Both the position numbers and the translations under genes were made by a program. Shown piece after piece: positions 13,050 through 25,500 of a stretch of DNA of 64,000 nucleotides (positions within the stretch are counted from its first letter, which is position 1; each line of letters opens with the position of its first letter). The DNA is taken from the NCBI RefSeq assembly GCF_947242115.1, contig NC_074716.1, positions 19,784,090-19,848,089 of the forward strand, written 5' to 3'. Under the pieces are notes generated by a model that was not told the origin of the DNA, searched no databases, and saw only the letters and a list, made by a program, of their open reading frames with translations. The DNA is from Biomphalaria glabrata. Its lineage: Eukaryota; Mollusca; Gastropoda; Planorbidae.

Positions 13050-13475
13050 ATAAGGAGGACAATACATTGTTGGTAGAATGGCAGATCTCCTAAATCTGTT
13101 CTGGTGAAAGTCTCAAGTCCCTGAAAATTGGCAAAAAGGAATGAGAATAAAACCTCGCAATGAGAGCCACCTGGTGGACTGCAACATATGGAGAGGCATC
13201 CCCCCTCCTCTCAGTTCTAGGTCAAGTGTTCAGTCAGTTCTGTCATGACAACTACAAGCAGCCGTAGATAAAATGCTCAGAGAAGAGCCGGCAGGCTTCA
13301 CAAAAAGCAGATCATGAACTGAGCAGTTTTTCATCTGGAATACCAACAAAAGCTGATGATGGATCAGTTTGATAGATTAAAAAGACGTTAAATAGCATCC
13401 AACGAGAATCACTCTGGAAAATAGCAAGACTCTATGGTATCCTGCAACAATCCATATCAGCCATTTTTGTTGAGC
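13050..13475 (+). mobile_element. RTE-like LINE remnant, left half
   Basis: Plus-strand decayed reverse transcriptase. Near 13370-13430 it reads as degenerate IKKTLNSIQRESLWKIARLYG, a worn version of the AFDSVHRESLWKI motif of RTE-type elements. It stops abruptly near 13475 where an opposite-strand fragment begins, and seems to resume near 14313. Several stops and frame changes mark it as a fossil LINE. Confidence 0.6.
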
Positions 13476-13477
13476 CA

Positions 13478-14311
13478 CATTTAGTCTTTTCTCAATTTCG
13501 ACAGATAACTTCCATGTCTCACATGCATATGTTGCAGTTGGAATGATGATTGTGTTGAGAAGGTGTATTTTTGTCTCGAGTCCAATGGCTTGGCTAGTCC
13601 AAATAGGCTGCAGCCTTTAGAAAATGCTCCCTGCCTTCATTCGGCACGCTACATCATGGTAGGCATCCCCATCATTTGTTATGAAGCTGCCAAGGTACGT
13701 GAACTTGTCCAACTCTTCAAGCTTTGACTCACAAAGTCTGACCGTGGTACCCTTTGCCTTATATCCCACTCGCAAAATTTTAGTCTTATTCAAGTGTATG
13801 CGGAGGCCAATTTTGGCTATCTAGGCTCTCCGTCATTTCTTGTATGCATTTATTTGTAGCCCCGAGTAGTGCAACGTCATCGGCGAAGTCCAAGTCCGTC
13901 ATTCAGTTTTGTTCACGCCATGGAATACCAAAGGCAGTCTGGTTCATTGCTCTCCTCATTATGTAGTCAATGGCTAGGAGATAAAGGAAGGGAGATAAGA
14001 TGCACCCCTGTCTCGATGCTAAAAAACCTCTGTTATTCCCTCTTCTGTTTTAATGCAACAACTAGACTGACTGTATAGATGTTTTAGGATCTGGAGGAAT
14101 TTTTCTGGGATGCCGTATTCTCTAAACTATTTTCCATAGTGATTCTCGGTGGACACTATCAAACGCTTTCTTAAAGTCTACGTAACTGATCGTTAGCCGT
14201 TGTTGGTACTCGAGACTTTGTTCTATGATATTTCGAAGAACGAGGATCTGCTCTGCACATGATCTGCCTCTTCGGAAGCCTAGCTGCTTGTTCTTCTCTG
14301 AGTCTCTCATC
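13478..14311 (-). mobile_element. RTE-like LINE fragment, opposite strand, nested
   Basis: Minus-strand reverse transcriptase. From 14310 it reads LGFRRGRSCAEQILVLRNII and AFDSVHRESLWKI; the C-terminal end between 13900 and 13490 reads with KIHLLNTIIIPTATYACETW and TYLGSFITNDGD-like segments in shifted frames. It lies between two plus-strand remnants of a related element (13050-13475 and 14313-14560), so it probably inserted into it or was part of an inversion. Confidence 0.7.
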
Positions 14312-14312
14312 T

Positions 14313-14560
14313 ACAGACTGTTGAAGCCGACAGCATATCAAGCTATTGTATTAAAACAGGTGATGGAACAACAGAGTTCTTCAACATTGAGTAAAACAAA
14401 GATGTTTCTTATCTCCACTCCTCTTTTTGATTTTGTCATGAAAAAAGTCACGATGCTGCATTCGATATTCCATGGCGTGAATTAAACCAACTGATGGACC
14501 TGGAGGATATAGCACTACTCGGGAATAGGCCTACAATCAAATGTATACATCCTAATTTCA
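14313..14560 (+). mobile_element. RTE-like LINE remnant, right half
   Basis: Plus-strand continuation of the 13050-13475 remnant. It reads roughly CIKTGDGTTEFFNIE then PWRELNQLMDLEDIALL, the region just before and over the catalytic YADD-type motif, in worn form (LEDIALL for FADDIALL). Confidence 0.55.
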
Positions 14561-14609
14561 TTTGGCACCAGTCATCACAGTTTGCAACTTTATAATCTTC
14601 AAAAGAAAC

Positions 14610-15440
14610 AACACAAAGAACTCTGTGATATTATAACGTTAACAAAAAAAGGGAGAGAGGAATTCCTAAACCTCTAGATATATAGAAACAAAACTACAAA
14701 GAGAGGCAGGTTGGCCCATGGAACTGTAATGCAAGTAAATAGGTCCCCACATTTACAGCTTGACTATAAGAAGCTAGATCTATGAACGTCACGCTACCAA
14801 CAACTGCAATCAATACAAAATGATCATTGGAAGTAGTATTGACAGAAATCACTCGAGCACAATTTTTTTTAACTGTTTGAATACAGCGAGCATGAACATT
14901 GCAAGATTTTCTTCATGTAGACTAAATGCTTAAAAAGCACTACAAAATAATTGAAGTGAAAAAACCATACAAAGAAAAGATTGAGAACTTCTTTCAGAGT
15001 ACAACTTAAAAGTATGCTGGGAGGGATCAAAGAAAACCGGCTGCGCCTCAAAACTCGCTCAAAACGAGGCAGATGATTTGAAACTCACCAACGAACTGAC
15101 TTTTCATTTCGACAAAGATTTTATTGACCTTCAAAAAGACATATTCATCACTCTACTAAGGAAAAACAAGAACCATGCATCAATTGTGTAAGCGAAGATG
15201 AGGTGACCTGAGGTGACCTTACTATTTCGATGAGTAAAACCTAACCAAGGCTTCTGGAGCCGATGAAATAAGCGGCACAAGCTCATCAAGCTCTGCGCGT
15301 AACAAATCTTGTCTCTCGCATCTTTAACTTCTAAACATATCTATGTCAGTGTTGACAACAATGGGGAAACCATCTTGAAACTCTAGCAAAGAAAATCCCA
15401 CAACGGCGAGGTGACCGAACGTACGGTTGAATGATTTGGG
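14610..15440 (+). mobile_element. Possible further decayed LINE remnant
   Basis: Plus-strand frames around 15230-15290 give KASGADEI, a common LINE reverse-transcriptase start motif (KAPGPDEI type), and around 15040-15110 a pre-RT region. These belong upstream of the motifs at 14313, so this must be another copy or a rearranged piece. No open frame remains. Confidence 0.35.
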
Positions 15441-16020
15441 AAAGATATTTACCCGACACTCATTTTGGAAGAAACATTTTTGTAATAATGAAAATGATCG
15501 ACAGATCGGGCAACGAAACTATCAATCTGAAAAGTTGCTTTTAATGTTCTGTTAGTTCTACAGGTCACTGTACATGATGATTTGAATAGAACATCCCTTC
15601 TTCCGATGGCCCATATATGGGAGATTATAAGTAGGAAAGTTGCGCTATAAACTTGTAGGCCTCTATTCACAATTTTTAGTACCTGTATTAAAGTGCAATT
15701 CATAAATATTAGTCGATTTTAATTTGCAATGTCCAAAAAAAAAAAGATTTCAATTTCTCTTTCTAAATCTACTAATGTTTTTTTACTTTTATTGTATTTT
15801 TGCTCTTGGAGCATTATAATTTTGGTTCTATTAAAAAAAAAGTACCACTCTTATAAACACTTGTAAATTGATTTATTATGGAAGAAAAAAAAGGTTATTG
15901 TATTATGCGTGATTTATAAATTGTTTACACTTTAATTGCGGAGAGCTTTGAAGATGTCTTTTACTTTGATGAAAAGGCTTGTCTTCAAGTCCGCAGATTA
16001 ATGAGAAATGCAGTTTTTCC
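15441..16020. other. AT-rich non-coding DNA
   Basis: No feature I can support beyond poly(A)/poly(T) runs. Confidence 0.4.
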
Positions 16021-16024
16021 CGTG

Positions 16025-16215
16025 GCTTCGCAGCCCCAGTTGGGACCTACATATTTAGCCACATCCAGCGCAGGCATAACCATTGTCCGCCAGTGGTCGA
16101 TTTAGATTTTTTCGCTGTCTACGTCTGTCCTCTGCAGCAGATTTTCTTTTGGTCTCAAATGTGTATCCTGCGGCCTTAGTAAGTGACCTCCAGCTGTCTC
16201 GATCACAAAATTTGG
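16025..16215 (+). repeat. Interspersed repeat of unknown class (copy 1)
   Basis: Segment with gcaggcataaccattgtccg, ccagtggtcgatttag, gctgtctacgtctgtcctct and gcagcagat. It aligns with 39210-39345 (gcagacataactcttgtccg, ccagtgg). There is no coding content and no clear B box, so it may be a SINE tail or a DNA-element fragment. Confidence 0.55.
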
Positions 16216-18600
16216 TGCATTTGAATTGAATTGAATTTTGAAATTTCCAAAGTGATAGAGGAATAAAATACACCAAATTAATTGGGGCTTTTCACCTTAC
16301 AGGCGCCACTAAAAGAAAAAATCAAAGAATTTTATTTTCTATACAAAGCAACTTTCAACATGCATTTCATTTAAATTATTCAAATATTTTTCTTATGGGA
16401 ATTTCTTATGGGAATTCCAATAAATGCACCCACATAAAAACAGATCAAATTTTACCAAATTAATTGTCATTGTTCATAAAAATAAATATCATAATCCAAA
16501 GGTTGTTTTGCATACACAGTTCTACTGCCAGTTATTATATTCTATAAACTAAAGATTGGTCTAGTTAGTTATGTCTAAAGTAAAACAAAAAAAATTCGTT
16601 AGAAAAAGAAATTTTTGACATAAAATGTACAGTCTGCTTTGAAAATGTTAACTTTTATAAGTCAAAAATGTCTTTAAATTCCATGCGAGTCATACATTGT
16701 GTATTAAAGATGTTTCTTTGCACTACCAAGTTGACACACAAATATATTATGAATTGGTGAATTAGTTATGAATGCAATGTGTAAGACAAATCATTGATAG
16801 AAGGTACAAGAAAACATTCTAAGTAAATACGTTCAGATGACATACATATTAAAATGAAATGAAAAGAATCTGATCACAAAGGTTGTCAATGGAAACAATC
16901 TGCAATAAGCACTGTTGTGTACATTCCTATCAGAACAAAGTGTTCATGTCATAAACAATGAAGTCATTCTTTCCAACGCACTTCTCTTGCAATGAAAATT
17001 TCAAAGTTTAAACAAAATTGTTCAATTTTTTTTTTAAACCAATATACAAAGTCAAAAAAGACTCAGCTAAATAACTTTACAAAATTACAACTACCAACAA
17101 CTAAAAAAATACATTTGTACTACAAATAAATCAAAGAAGATCAAAGCCCACATGTAATCAACTATTTACAATCACTGATTGGTCTATCAAGCTCAAAACA
17201 AAATCCATACCTTTGGTAAACTATTAAATCATAAGCACCCACAAAGGCATTGGCTTCAGGTTCAAACATCCAGAAAGATCACTTCAACAAATCAGCTAAG
17301 ATCTACATAATTAGCCTATCTGATGCAGTTGAAGTCAGCTGCTGGTGGTTGATTAAAATTTTCAGAATATGCACAGTTCTTTAGCAATAACAAAACAAAA
17401 TGACTGATATGATATAAAAGTGGTTTTTATGTGAAAACAACCAACCAACTAGTAAATATGTTCACATGACACCAATTCATTTCATTCTAAGCAATGATCC
17501 TCTATCATCATTTACAACAACTCTGGTTTTCAATATGTCCTTATAAAAAAATAATTATAAACAACAAAATACCAGCATATATGTTAACACAGAAGGTTAA
17601 TTGTTTATATGTATACACAATTTTTTGCAATTCCAATAATTATATACTCAGAAATATAAGGGCAAAACTAAGTCAACTCTGGTTATCTCCATGTTAAGGT
17701 CATCAACAAGATTGTGGGCCAGCATTCATGAACATAAACTATAAAAACTATAAAAATGTGGAAATGTAAGTCAACAAAATGCCACATTTACAACTTTAAA
17801 ATGACAAGGAGTAGCACCTCTCTCATAGAAAGGCGAGTGTTTGAATTAATATCACTTGCATAGAGCAAGAAACAAAGTTAGTCACAGAGTCGTTGGATAG
17901 GCAGCTTTTAGAATATCATGACATTAACTTACTGTCAGGTTCACTTGAAGATAATAGTGTGAAATATAAAAAGAAAATATATCAAAGTGAGAACTATAAA
18001 AAAAATTATAGGACTGAATGTGCAGTCAGTTGTTTAATGTAAAAAAATATATGAAATATTCAAAATAAGCATATATTTATCTATCTTAAAAAACATATGA
18101 AATATTCATAATAAGCATATATTTATCTATCTTGAATATACATATTATATATAAACATGAAAATTTAAACTAACATTTATTTACCTTGGGTCTAGAACAA
18201 CTAAACTATTTTCACATTCAAAACCGCAGCAGATAAAAATTTATGAAAAACTATTTTTTATTCTCATTTTTTGGCCCAATAGGTTTTTCCTAAAGCCAAC
18301 ATAGCATAATACTCCCTTCTAAAACAATTCTACTTCCTCTTCGCTCCAATTATTAGGACTAATTTTTTATTCTACATATGTGCCTTTTGTTTTACCAAGT
18401 AGATCCACACAAGAATTGAAATAAACAAAAGCAATTAATAAAACCAAATTGAGATTGTTTTTTTTTTCAAGATTGCTGAATATTTATACGATTATTTGTA
18501 TGACTATTTTAAGATGCAAAAAATAGCAAAAAAGTTCTACTTCCTGTATAGGCCTAATTATTTATTCTACACATAGTCTCTTTTTCTCTCTTTCTTTTTT
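16216..18600. other. AT-rich intergenic DNA, no gene seen
   Basis: About 2.4 kb with no credible open frame, splice-consistent exon or repeat match elsewhere in the window. It could include untranslated sequence of an unseen transcript, but nothing shows this directly. A near-duplicate pair of about 45 bp (catatgaaatattcat...catatatttatctatctt) lies at 18050-18135. Confidence 0.4.
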
Positions 18601-18607
18601 ACCATAT

Positions 18608-18893
18608 AGATCTAGAGTCCCGGTGGCTTAGCGGTACAGTCCTTGGCCCCTGAACCAGGGGTCCCAGTTTCAAATCCTGGTGAAGAATGGGATTTTTAAT
18701 TTGGAATCTTTGGGCACCTCTGAGTCTACCCAGCTGTAATGGGTACATGACATTAGTTGGGTAAAAGTATAGGCAGTTGGTTGTTGTGCTGGCCACATGA
18801 CACCCCAGTTAACCATGGGCCACAGAAACAGATGACTTTTACATCATCTGCCCTTTAGAGCACAAGGTCTGTAAGGGGAACTTTACATTGTTT
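18608..18893 (+). repeat. tRNA-derived SINE, family S1 (best copy)
   Basis: Full-looking SINE of about 285 bp. The tRNA-like head has an A-box-like tggcttagcggtacag and a B box gtttcaaatcc. The body follows (gggatttttaatttggaatc, gcacctctgagtctaccc, tgtgctggccacatgacacc), then a tail with acatcatctgccctttagag and gggaacttta. Directly followed by an S2 SINE on the other strand. Confidence 0.85.
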
Positions 18894-18902
18894 GTTTGTT
18901 TT

Positions 18903-19064
18903 ACATGTTTCGGATGTTCCTTCAGAGTTGAAGATAGTTTACTTCCTAGTCCAAACCTCCCGCAGGACTACGGGGGATGGAAGCAGGCAGGATTTGAACC
19001 CTCGACCATCAATAAATTCGAAAGACAGTCCGGCGCAAAAACCGCACTATCAGGCAACCATTAC
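18903..19064 (-). repeat. tRNA-derived SINE, family S2
   Basis: Same element as at 8556: catgtttcggatgttccttc at its left end, caggatttgaaccctcgacc (reverse complement of a B box) in the middle, and ccgcactatcaggcaacca at its right end. Abuts the S1 SINE on its left. Confidence 0.82.
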
Positions 19065-19351
19065 TTTAAATAGATCTAGGCACAGTCAAAATAAACCAAA
19101 GCAATTAATAAAACCAAATTGAGATATTTTTTTTCAAGATTGCTGAATATCTGTACGAAGTCTTAAGCATCTGAAGTTACTAGGCCTATTTTATTATGAT
19201 TATCTTCTGTTAAGAAGGAACATCTGTAATTTATAATATAATATTAGATCAGCATGTATCTAAAATAAAAATATCCAACAAAATTCTCACTGTAAATGTG
19301 AGGACCTATAAAAACTAGATCTCAACTGTTTACATTATTAAATGCTGTTCG

Positions 19352-19365
19352 GGGGGGGGGGGGTA
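19352..19365. repeat. G homopolymer run
   Basis: A run of about 14 G in otherwise AT-rich DNA. Such runs are prone to sequencing length error. Confidence 0.8.
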
Positions 19366-19642
19366 TTTTAATTTAAAAAACAAATGTGAAATTTCACTCA
19401 CTTATTTCTTAACATAGATCAACACCAGGAATAACTCATCTCTTTTTCAAAACCTGTTATGGTCAAAAAAGCAACATAGAGCCCATAGAATATTTCAAAA
19501 TTGACTTGAAAATCTGTCAAATAATGAGAGATTATATTTAGTTTTTATTATTACCTTAGTATCAAGCATCCCTTTTGGGTTTGGATGGGTAGAGGAATAG
19601 ATGGTCCTTGAAGGGTTTATTGGCACAACATGGCCTAAAATT

Positions 19643-19757
19643 GCTTTACATGTTTCAGATGTTCTTTCAGAATTAAGATTAATACAGCCTACCGCAAACC
19701 TCCAAAAGACTACAGCATGATGACCAGCTAGGTTCGAGCCCAGGACCATCAAGAACA
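19643..19757 (-). repeat. tRNA-derived SINE, family S2 (diverged)
   Basis: Diverged S2 copy: catgtttcagatgttctttc at the left and ctaggttcgagcccaggacc (reverse complement of a B box) towards the right. Its right end runs into a LINE 3' fragment. Confidence 0.65.
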
Positions 19758-20030
19758 CAGTTCAGAGCACATACGGAAGCTTAAAGTCAGGACAAGCAAA
19801 ACCTGCCCTTGTGGAGCATCACCAGAGAATGATGACCATGTCCTTCAAAGCTGCATACTATATCATGAGACCCAAACAAGATTCTGGCCCCAAAACCCTC
19901 CTACAGAACAAAAACTATATGGATAACTGCTTGATCTGGAAACCACTGCGCGGTTCATCTCAGATATAGGATTATTGATCTGAACCCTCCGGCATGTAAA
20001 ATGAGAACGAAGAAGAAAAAAGAAGAGCAC
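19758..20030 (+). mobile_element. LINE 3' fragment with Cys/His motif
   Basis: Plus-strand reading gives TCPCGASPENDDHVLQSC, LYHETQTRFWP and LETTARFISDIGLL. This is the C-terminal Cys-Cys-His region common in RNase-H-bearing LINEs (compare the CRHC...HILFEC segment of the element at 63 kb). It ends in a GAAGAAGAAAAAAGAAGA tail. 5'-truncated. Confidence 0.55.
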
Positions 20031-20465
20031 ATACGAAATAACGTGCCAAATAAAAATATCCATTACCAGGGACAAGAAGCGAAGGATGCAATTTATAAAT
20101 GGGTAACTGATAAACATAAACAGTATGTACCCAGGGAACAAATCAACAAGTGTAGCCGGTATCGAATGCAAGTATATATATATTTTTATTTATATACATT
20201 TTTTTTTTCTAAAAAGGAAAATGAATTGTTAAGATTTAAGATATGTAAGCTGGAAAGTAAAGATATGGCTAACACAACAAAACAAATAGAAAAGAAGTGT
20301 ATATTTGTCAACTGTATATAACAGAAGTGTATATTTGTCAACTGTACCGGTAAAGTTACATTGATTTAATGGATACTTGAAGATCAAATTTAATGCAGAG
20401 TTGTTAATAAGATGATCATTAATGCTGATTACAATTAAAGTAGAAAACAGACAAAAAAGTTGTAT

Positions 20466-21812
20466 CCAACAACAGTAGCAGTACAGTAAGTTTAGTCAAG
20501 TACTGTTCAAGTCTCATCATAGAGTGATACATGGTGCAGCAGTACAGTCAAGTGCTGTTCAAGTCTCATCATAGAGTGATACATGGTGCAGCAGTACAGT
20601 AAGTTTAGTCAAGTGCTGTTCAAGTATCATCATAGAGTGATACATGGTGCAGCAGTACAGTAAGTTTAGTCAAGTGCTGTTCAAGTATCATCATAGAGTG
20701 ATACATGGTGCAGCAGTACAGTAAGTTTAGTCAAGTACTGTTCAAGTATCATCATAGAGTGATACATGGTGCAGCAGTACAGTAAGTTTAGTCAAGTACT
20801 GTTCAAGTATCATCATAGAGTGATACATGGTGCAGCAGTACAGTAAGTTTAGTCAAGTACTGTTCAAGTATCATCATAGAGTGATACATGGTGCAGCAGT
20901 ACAGTAAGTTTAGTCAAGTACTGTTCAAGTATCATCATAGAGTGATACATGGTGCAGCAGTACAGTAAGTTTAGTCAAGTGCTGTTTAAGTCTCATCATA
21001 GAGTGATACATGGTGCAGCAGTACAGTCAAGTGCTGTTCAAGTCTCATCATAGAGTGATACATGGTGCAGCAGTACAGTAAGTTTAGTCAAGTGCTGTTC
21101 AAGTCTCATCATAGAGTGATACATGGTGCAGCAGTACAGTAAGTTTAGTCAAGTGCTGTTTAAGTCTCATCATAGAGTGATACATGGTGCAGCAGTACAG
21201 TCAAGTGCTGTTCAAGTCTCATCATAGAGTGATACATGGTGCAGCAGTACAGTAAGTTTAGTCAAGTACTGTTCAAGTCTCATCATAGAGTGATACATGG
21301 TGCAGCAGTACAGTCAAGTGCTGTTCAAGTCTCATCATAGAGTGATATATGGTGCAGCAGTACAGTCAAGTGCTGTTCAAGTCTCATCATAGAGTGATAC
21401 ATGGTGCAGCAGTACAGTAAGTTTAGTCAAGTACTGTTCAAGTATCATCATAGAGTGATACATGGTGCAGCAGTACAGTCAAGTGCTGTTCAAGTCTCAT
21501 CATAGAGTGATACATGGTGCAGCAGTACAGTAAGTTTAGTCAAGTACTGTTCAAGTATCATCATAGAGTGATACATGGTGCAGCAGTAAAGTCAAGTGCT
21601 GTTCAAGTCTCATCATAGAGTGATACATGGTGCAGCAGTACAGTAAGTTTAGTCAAGTACTGTTCAAGTATCATCATAGAGTGATACATGGTGCAGCAGT
21701 ACAGTCAAGTGCTGTTCAAGTCTCATCATAGAGTGATACATGGTGCAGCAGTACAGTAAGTTTAGTCAAGTACTGTTCAAGTATCATCATAGAGTGATAC
21801 ATGGTGCAGCAG
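20466..21812. repeat. Interleaved 61/52-bp minisatellite, about 24 copies
   Basis: Units begin agcagtacag and end gagtgatacatggtgc. Long units of 61 bp carry an extra taagtttag that short units of 52 bp lack; otherwise they are the same apart from a few SNPs (gctgttc/tactgttc, tctcatc/tatcatc). Long units dominate on the left, and the two alternate regularly from about 21240 rightwards. The array lies downstream of the minus-strand ENPP gene. Confidence 0.95.
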
Positions 21813-22559
21813 TAAGAGAGCAATCATAGTGCAGTAACATTGTAGGTCACAGGCAGTCTAGTCAACGTGCAGTCATGGTCTAGTCAATGTGATAGTCATT
21901 GTGTATTCACTTCTTACATGATTGCCATTTTTTTTTTTATTTCAAAAAAGTGTTATAATTATTATTTAGTTGTGTCACATTTCTTGAAGGGTACAATGTT
22001 AATTGAAAATGTTAGTATATTAGCTGATTGATATTAAGTTAGATTTTAGTTTGGTTGATATCTTCAGGAATTGATTTATTTAAATATTAGATAAAGGTCA
22101 TTAAAATTTAATGTGTCAATGAGCATTAAAAAAAAAAGGATTTCAACTAAAATATAAACATAAAAATTAGATTATACTTATGTTATTAAGGTAAATGAGA
22201 ACTTTGTGAATGGATAGCCAAAGATTACAGAAATATTACATTTAATACATGATATTAATAGAAATAGTCAAAGATTATATTGATTGTTTAATTATGAGAG
22301 CTTTGACTAGTCAAAGACATATCAAATGTGAAGTTTATGATGACATTTCTAGTTAAAGAATACAATAAAAAAAAAAAGTGAAGTTAACTGGGGACTTTAA
22401 GGTAGCCTAAGAATCTATAAATAGTTATTGTGTTGCTGATATTTCTATACATGGTAATGAAATGGACATTATTCTGATTGGGACTGGAATGATTACACAA
22501 GCATCACTTAATAGTTGGAATGAACACACACACACACACATATACATCAACAAAAGTTG

Positions 22560-25500
22560 CTACCATTTAGTTGTTACTAACTCTAACATTTTATCATCTG
22601 TAGTGTTGTCATTGGCATCATCAAATTCATCATCATCATCAGCGGACAGAAGAGCAGCTTTGGCAGCTCCTCCTGGAGTAGAGTACTTGATTGTAGCTGG
22701 CAGTGGACCTCTTCTTCGTTTCAAATACCGATGGTGGCGGCAAGCAGCTACAGTAAATACTCCACCAACACTGCCAATAACTATCAGCACTAGAATGTCT
22801 GAAAATAAAAGTACATTTAGCTAAAAGTATTAAAAAAAAGAAGTATCCATAAAAATGAAAATAGGCTTGGTTACACTGTGGAAGGAACTTAAGAACAACA
22901 GGGACAAAATAGCATTAATACAATCCTGAACATTTTAATATATTAAAAACTATAAATATGTGTAAAGAATTACAATAGTGATTAGAAATATTTTTACAGA
23001 TACAGCAAGTCTATAAAAGATTTTTCTGGAATGATGAACATTCATATAAAAGGGTTGGGGGATTGAAAAAGTTCAAACGTGTTTCTAGATTTAAGCCTTT
23101 GGCCAGGTTATACTAGACAGGCTCTCATATCTCATTCACAAGGAGGGCTATAGAAGCTAGTGAATGTCTTGGCAGCTGCTTGTCAAGAGTTTAACCTTAC
23201 AATAATTCTCTCCAAGAACGTCACAGAAATACCTGTGATACATATAGGGAACCACACCTTACGGTGGTGCAGGAATTTACTTACTTGGGATCAACAATTG
23301 CCAGTAACCTAGATTTAGACATCGAGCTGACAAAAAGAATAGGAAAAGCTATTACAGCATTGGCAAAACTCTCCAACGTGTCTGGGAAAATGCCAAATTG
23401 ACCACAGCAAACAAAATTCTAGTCTACAATGCCTGTGTTGTTAGCACTCTTCTATATGGCAGTGAAAGCTGGTCAACATACATGTACCAAGAGCTCAGAT
23501 TGAATAGTTTCCACTTCTGCTGCCTGAGACGCATCTCTTGGAGGGACCATGTCTCCAATCAGGAAGTTTTGAGATTGGCCAATATGAACAGCATGTATGC
23601 TCTTCTGACACAAAGAAAACTACGCTGGCTCGGACATGTCACCTGCATGCCAAATGATAGAATTCCGAAAGATATCTTATATGCTGAGCTTGTGGAAGGA
23701 GTCAGACCCAAGGGCTGCCCAAGACTAGCCTATAGAGCTGTCTGCAAGCGAGACATAAGAGCCACAGACATCAACAAAAGTATGTGGGAAGAAATAGTCA
23801 AAGACCAGAGTGCATGGAGACAGACTGCATGCTGGGACGATCCTCACTGAGAGCAAAAGAAATGAAGCGGCTGTAATCAAGAGGAAAAAAAGAAAGTTGC
23901 CATGTCCGCTAGCCCTGAATCAGAGGCATACAAATGCATGAATTGTGGCAAAGTCTGACGCTCTAGAACTGGCTTGATTAGCAGCACCAGATTCAGCCCC
24001 ATCTCAAGACAAAACCAAAACCAGCGCCTCATCTGGGCGCATCCATTGCCTTCTGAGACAAAAAGGAGCCAAATACTGGATAGGCTGTACTTATTTATGT
24101 CAGGATCTACTATTCAATAAATGCATTTTATGTAATGGAGAATTGTATTTGAAGAAAATATTTGTCAGTATTGAGCCTCACTGAATTATACTTCACATTC
24201 TATAATTTAAGTTCAAAAATGTATTTAATCTGATGTTCTCGTGTTAAAGAATGTTCTAAATGGACAGTAGAAAAAAAAAATTAAACCTAACATTGCTATC
24301 TTAATTACTTTAAAATATGCTACAGAAACTTACTACAGACACTCACTTCAGACATCCACTACAGTCCCCCCCCCCCCCCCAACTACAAAAAATCACTTCA
24401 GAAAGCTACTACAGTCAACCAATACAGATACTCACTACAGACAGTCAGTTCAAACACCCACTACATACACCAATTACAGACAAAAACTATAAACACCAAA
24501 TACAGACACTGACTTCAGACATCCCACTAAAGATCCTCACTATAGATAATCTCTACAGATTTCCCACTACTTTTTTTAAACAACATTTTTGAACTATGTA
24601 AATTTTAAAGCAAATTGTTTTTGTCTATTTAAAAGCAAATTGTTTTTGTCTGAGTGTTTTAGATAATTTAAAGTATAATTTAAATCATGTATGTAGACAA
24701 AAAAAAAATATTATTTATTAATTTCACAGTTAAGTAAAACAAATTCTTCAAAGTGCTATTAATAGTTAAATTATCACAAGAAACACAAATTTAATACCCA
24801 GAAATACTTACAAGTGCCAAATGTCCAAATGGTATTTTCAGGACCTTCCTGAAGTAACTGTGAAACATTTTTCATACTGCCATTGTTTGGAGCTGGGTGA
24901 AGCCCAAGGAGATGGCACATAAGAGGATACAGGTCCACAGTATTCAAACTATCTATGCTAAATCCCTTTTTAAATGAAGGCCCAGTGGCAATAAAAAAAG
25001 GATGCATGTCTTTCACCTCATTATCATAGCCATGATTTCCACCTAAATGCAATTTGAAAAGAAATAGTGAGATCAGTGTAAAGATAATATAAATAATAAA
25101 TAAAATAATTTAATGCCTTCAAACTCAATTCATTCAACTAAGTAATTCAGCAATGAACAAACTCAGATTTAAAAAAAAACAACAACATTGTAATGGTCAC
25201 CATATTAAAATCCAATAAGCAACAGATTAATGAAATGTATATATAATGAACATCTCCCTAGGTGTATGCACCCAGGACTACAACCATGTCACTCAGAACA
25301 GATAGGATGAAAAAATGAATACCCTCTCCTCAGCCAAAACTAGAGCATGTGACATAAATAACAGAAACTAGCCAGTCCTGACAATTATTTTCTAATAACT
25401 AACACAAATTGTATAATTTCTCCACAAAAGTATGTCCGCCAGCACTATTCTATCACCAAGCTCTTTTGGTTCATGATGAAGAAGGAGGACAATTGAGTAG

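Noticed and set aside
18608-18680. tRNA gene
   Set aside because: A- and B-box-like sequences are present but no cloverleaf holds together, and the unit continues into a repeated body; it is a SINE head. The same goes for the S2 and S3 copies.
20001-20321. 102-106 codon open frames on both strands near 20 kb
   Set aside because: Begin within the LINE tail and low-complexity AT-rich DNA; no motif and no splice-consistent neighbour.
24317-24592. 91-codon open frame rich in T, H and Q
   Set aside because: It translates an imperfect short tandem repeat and a C run; no sign of a protein.
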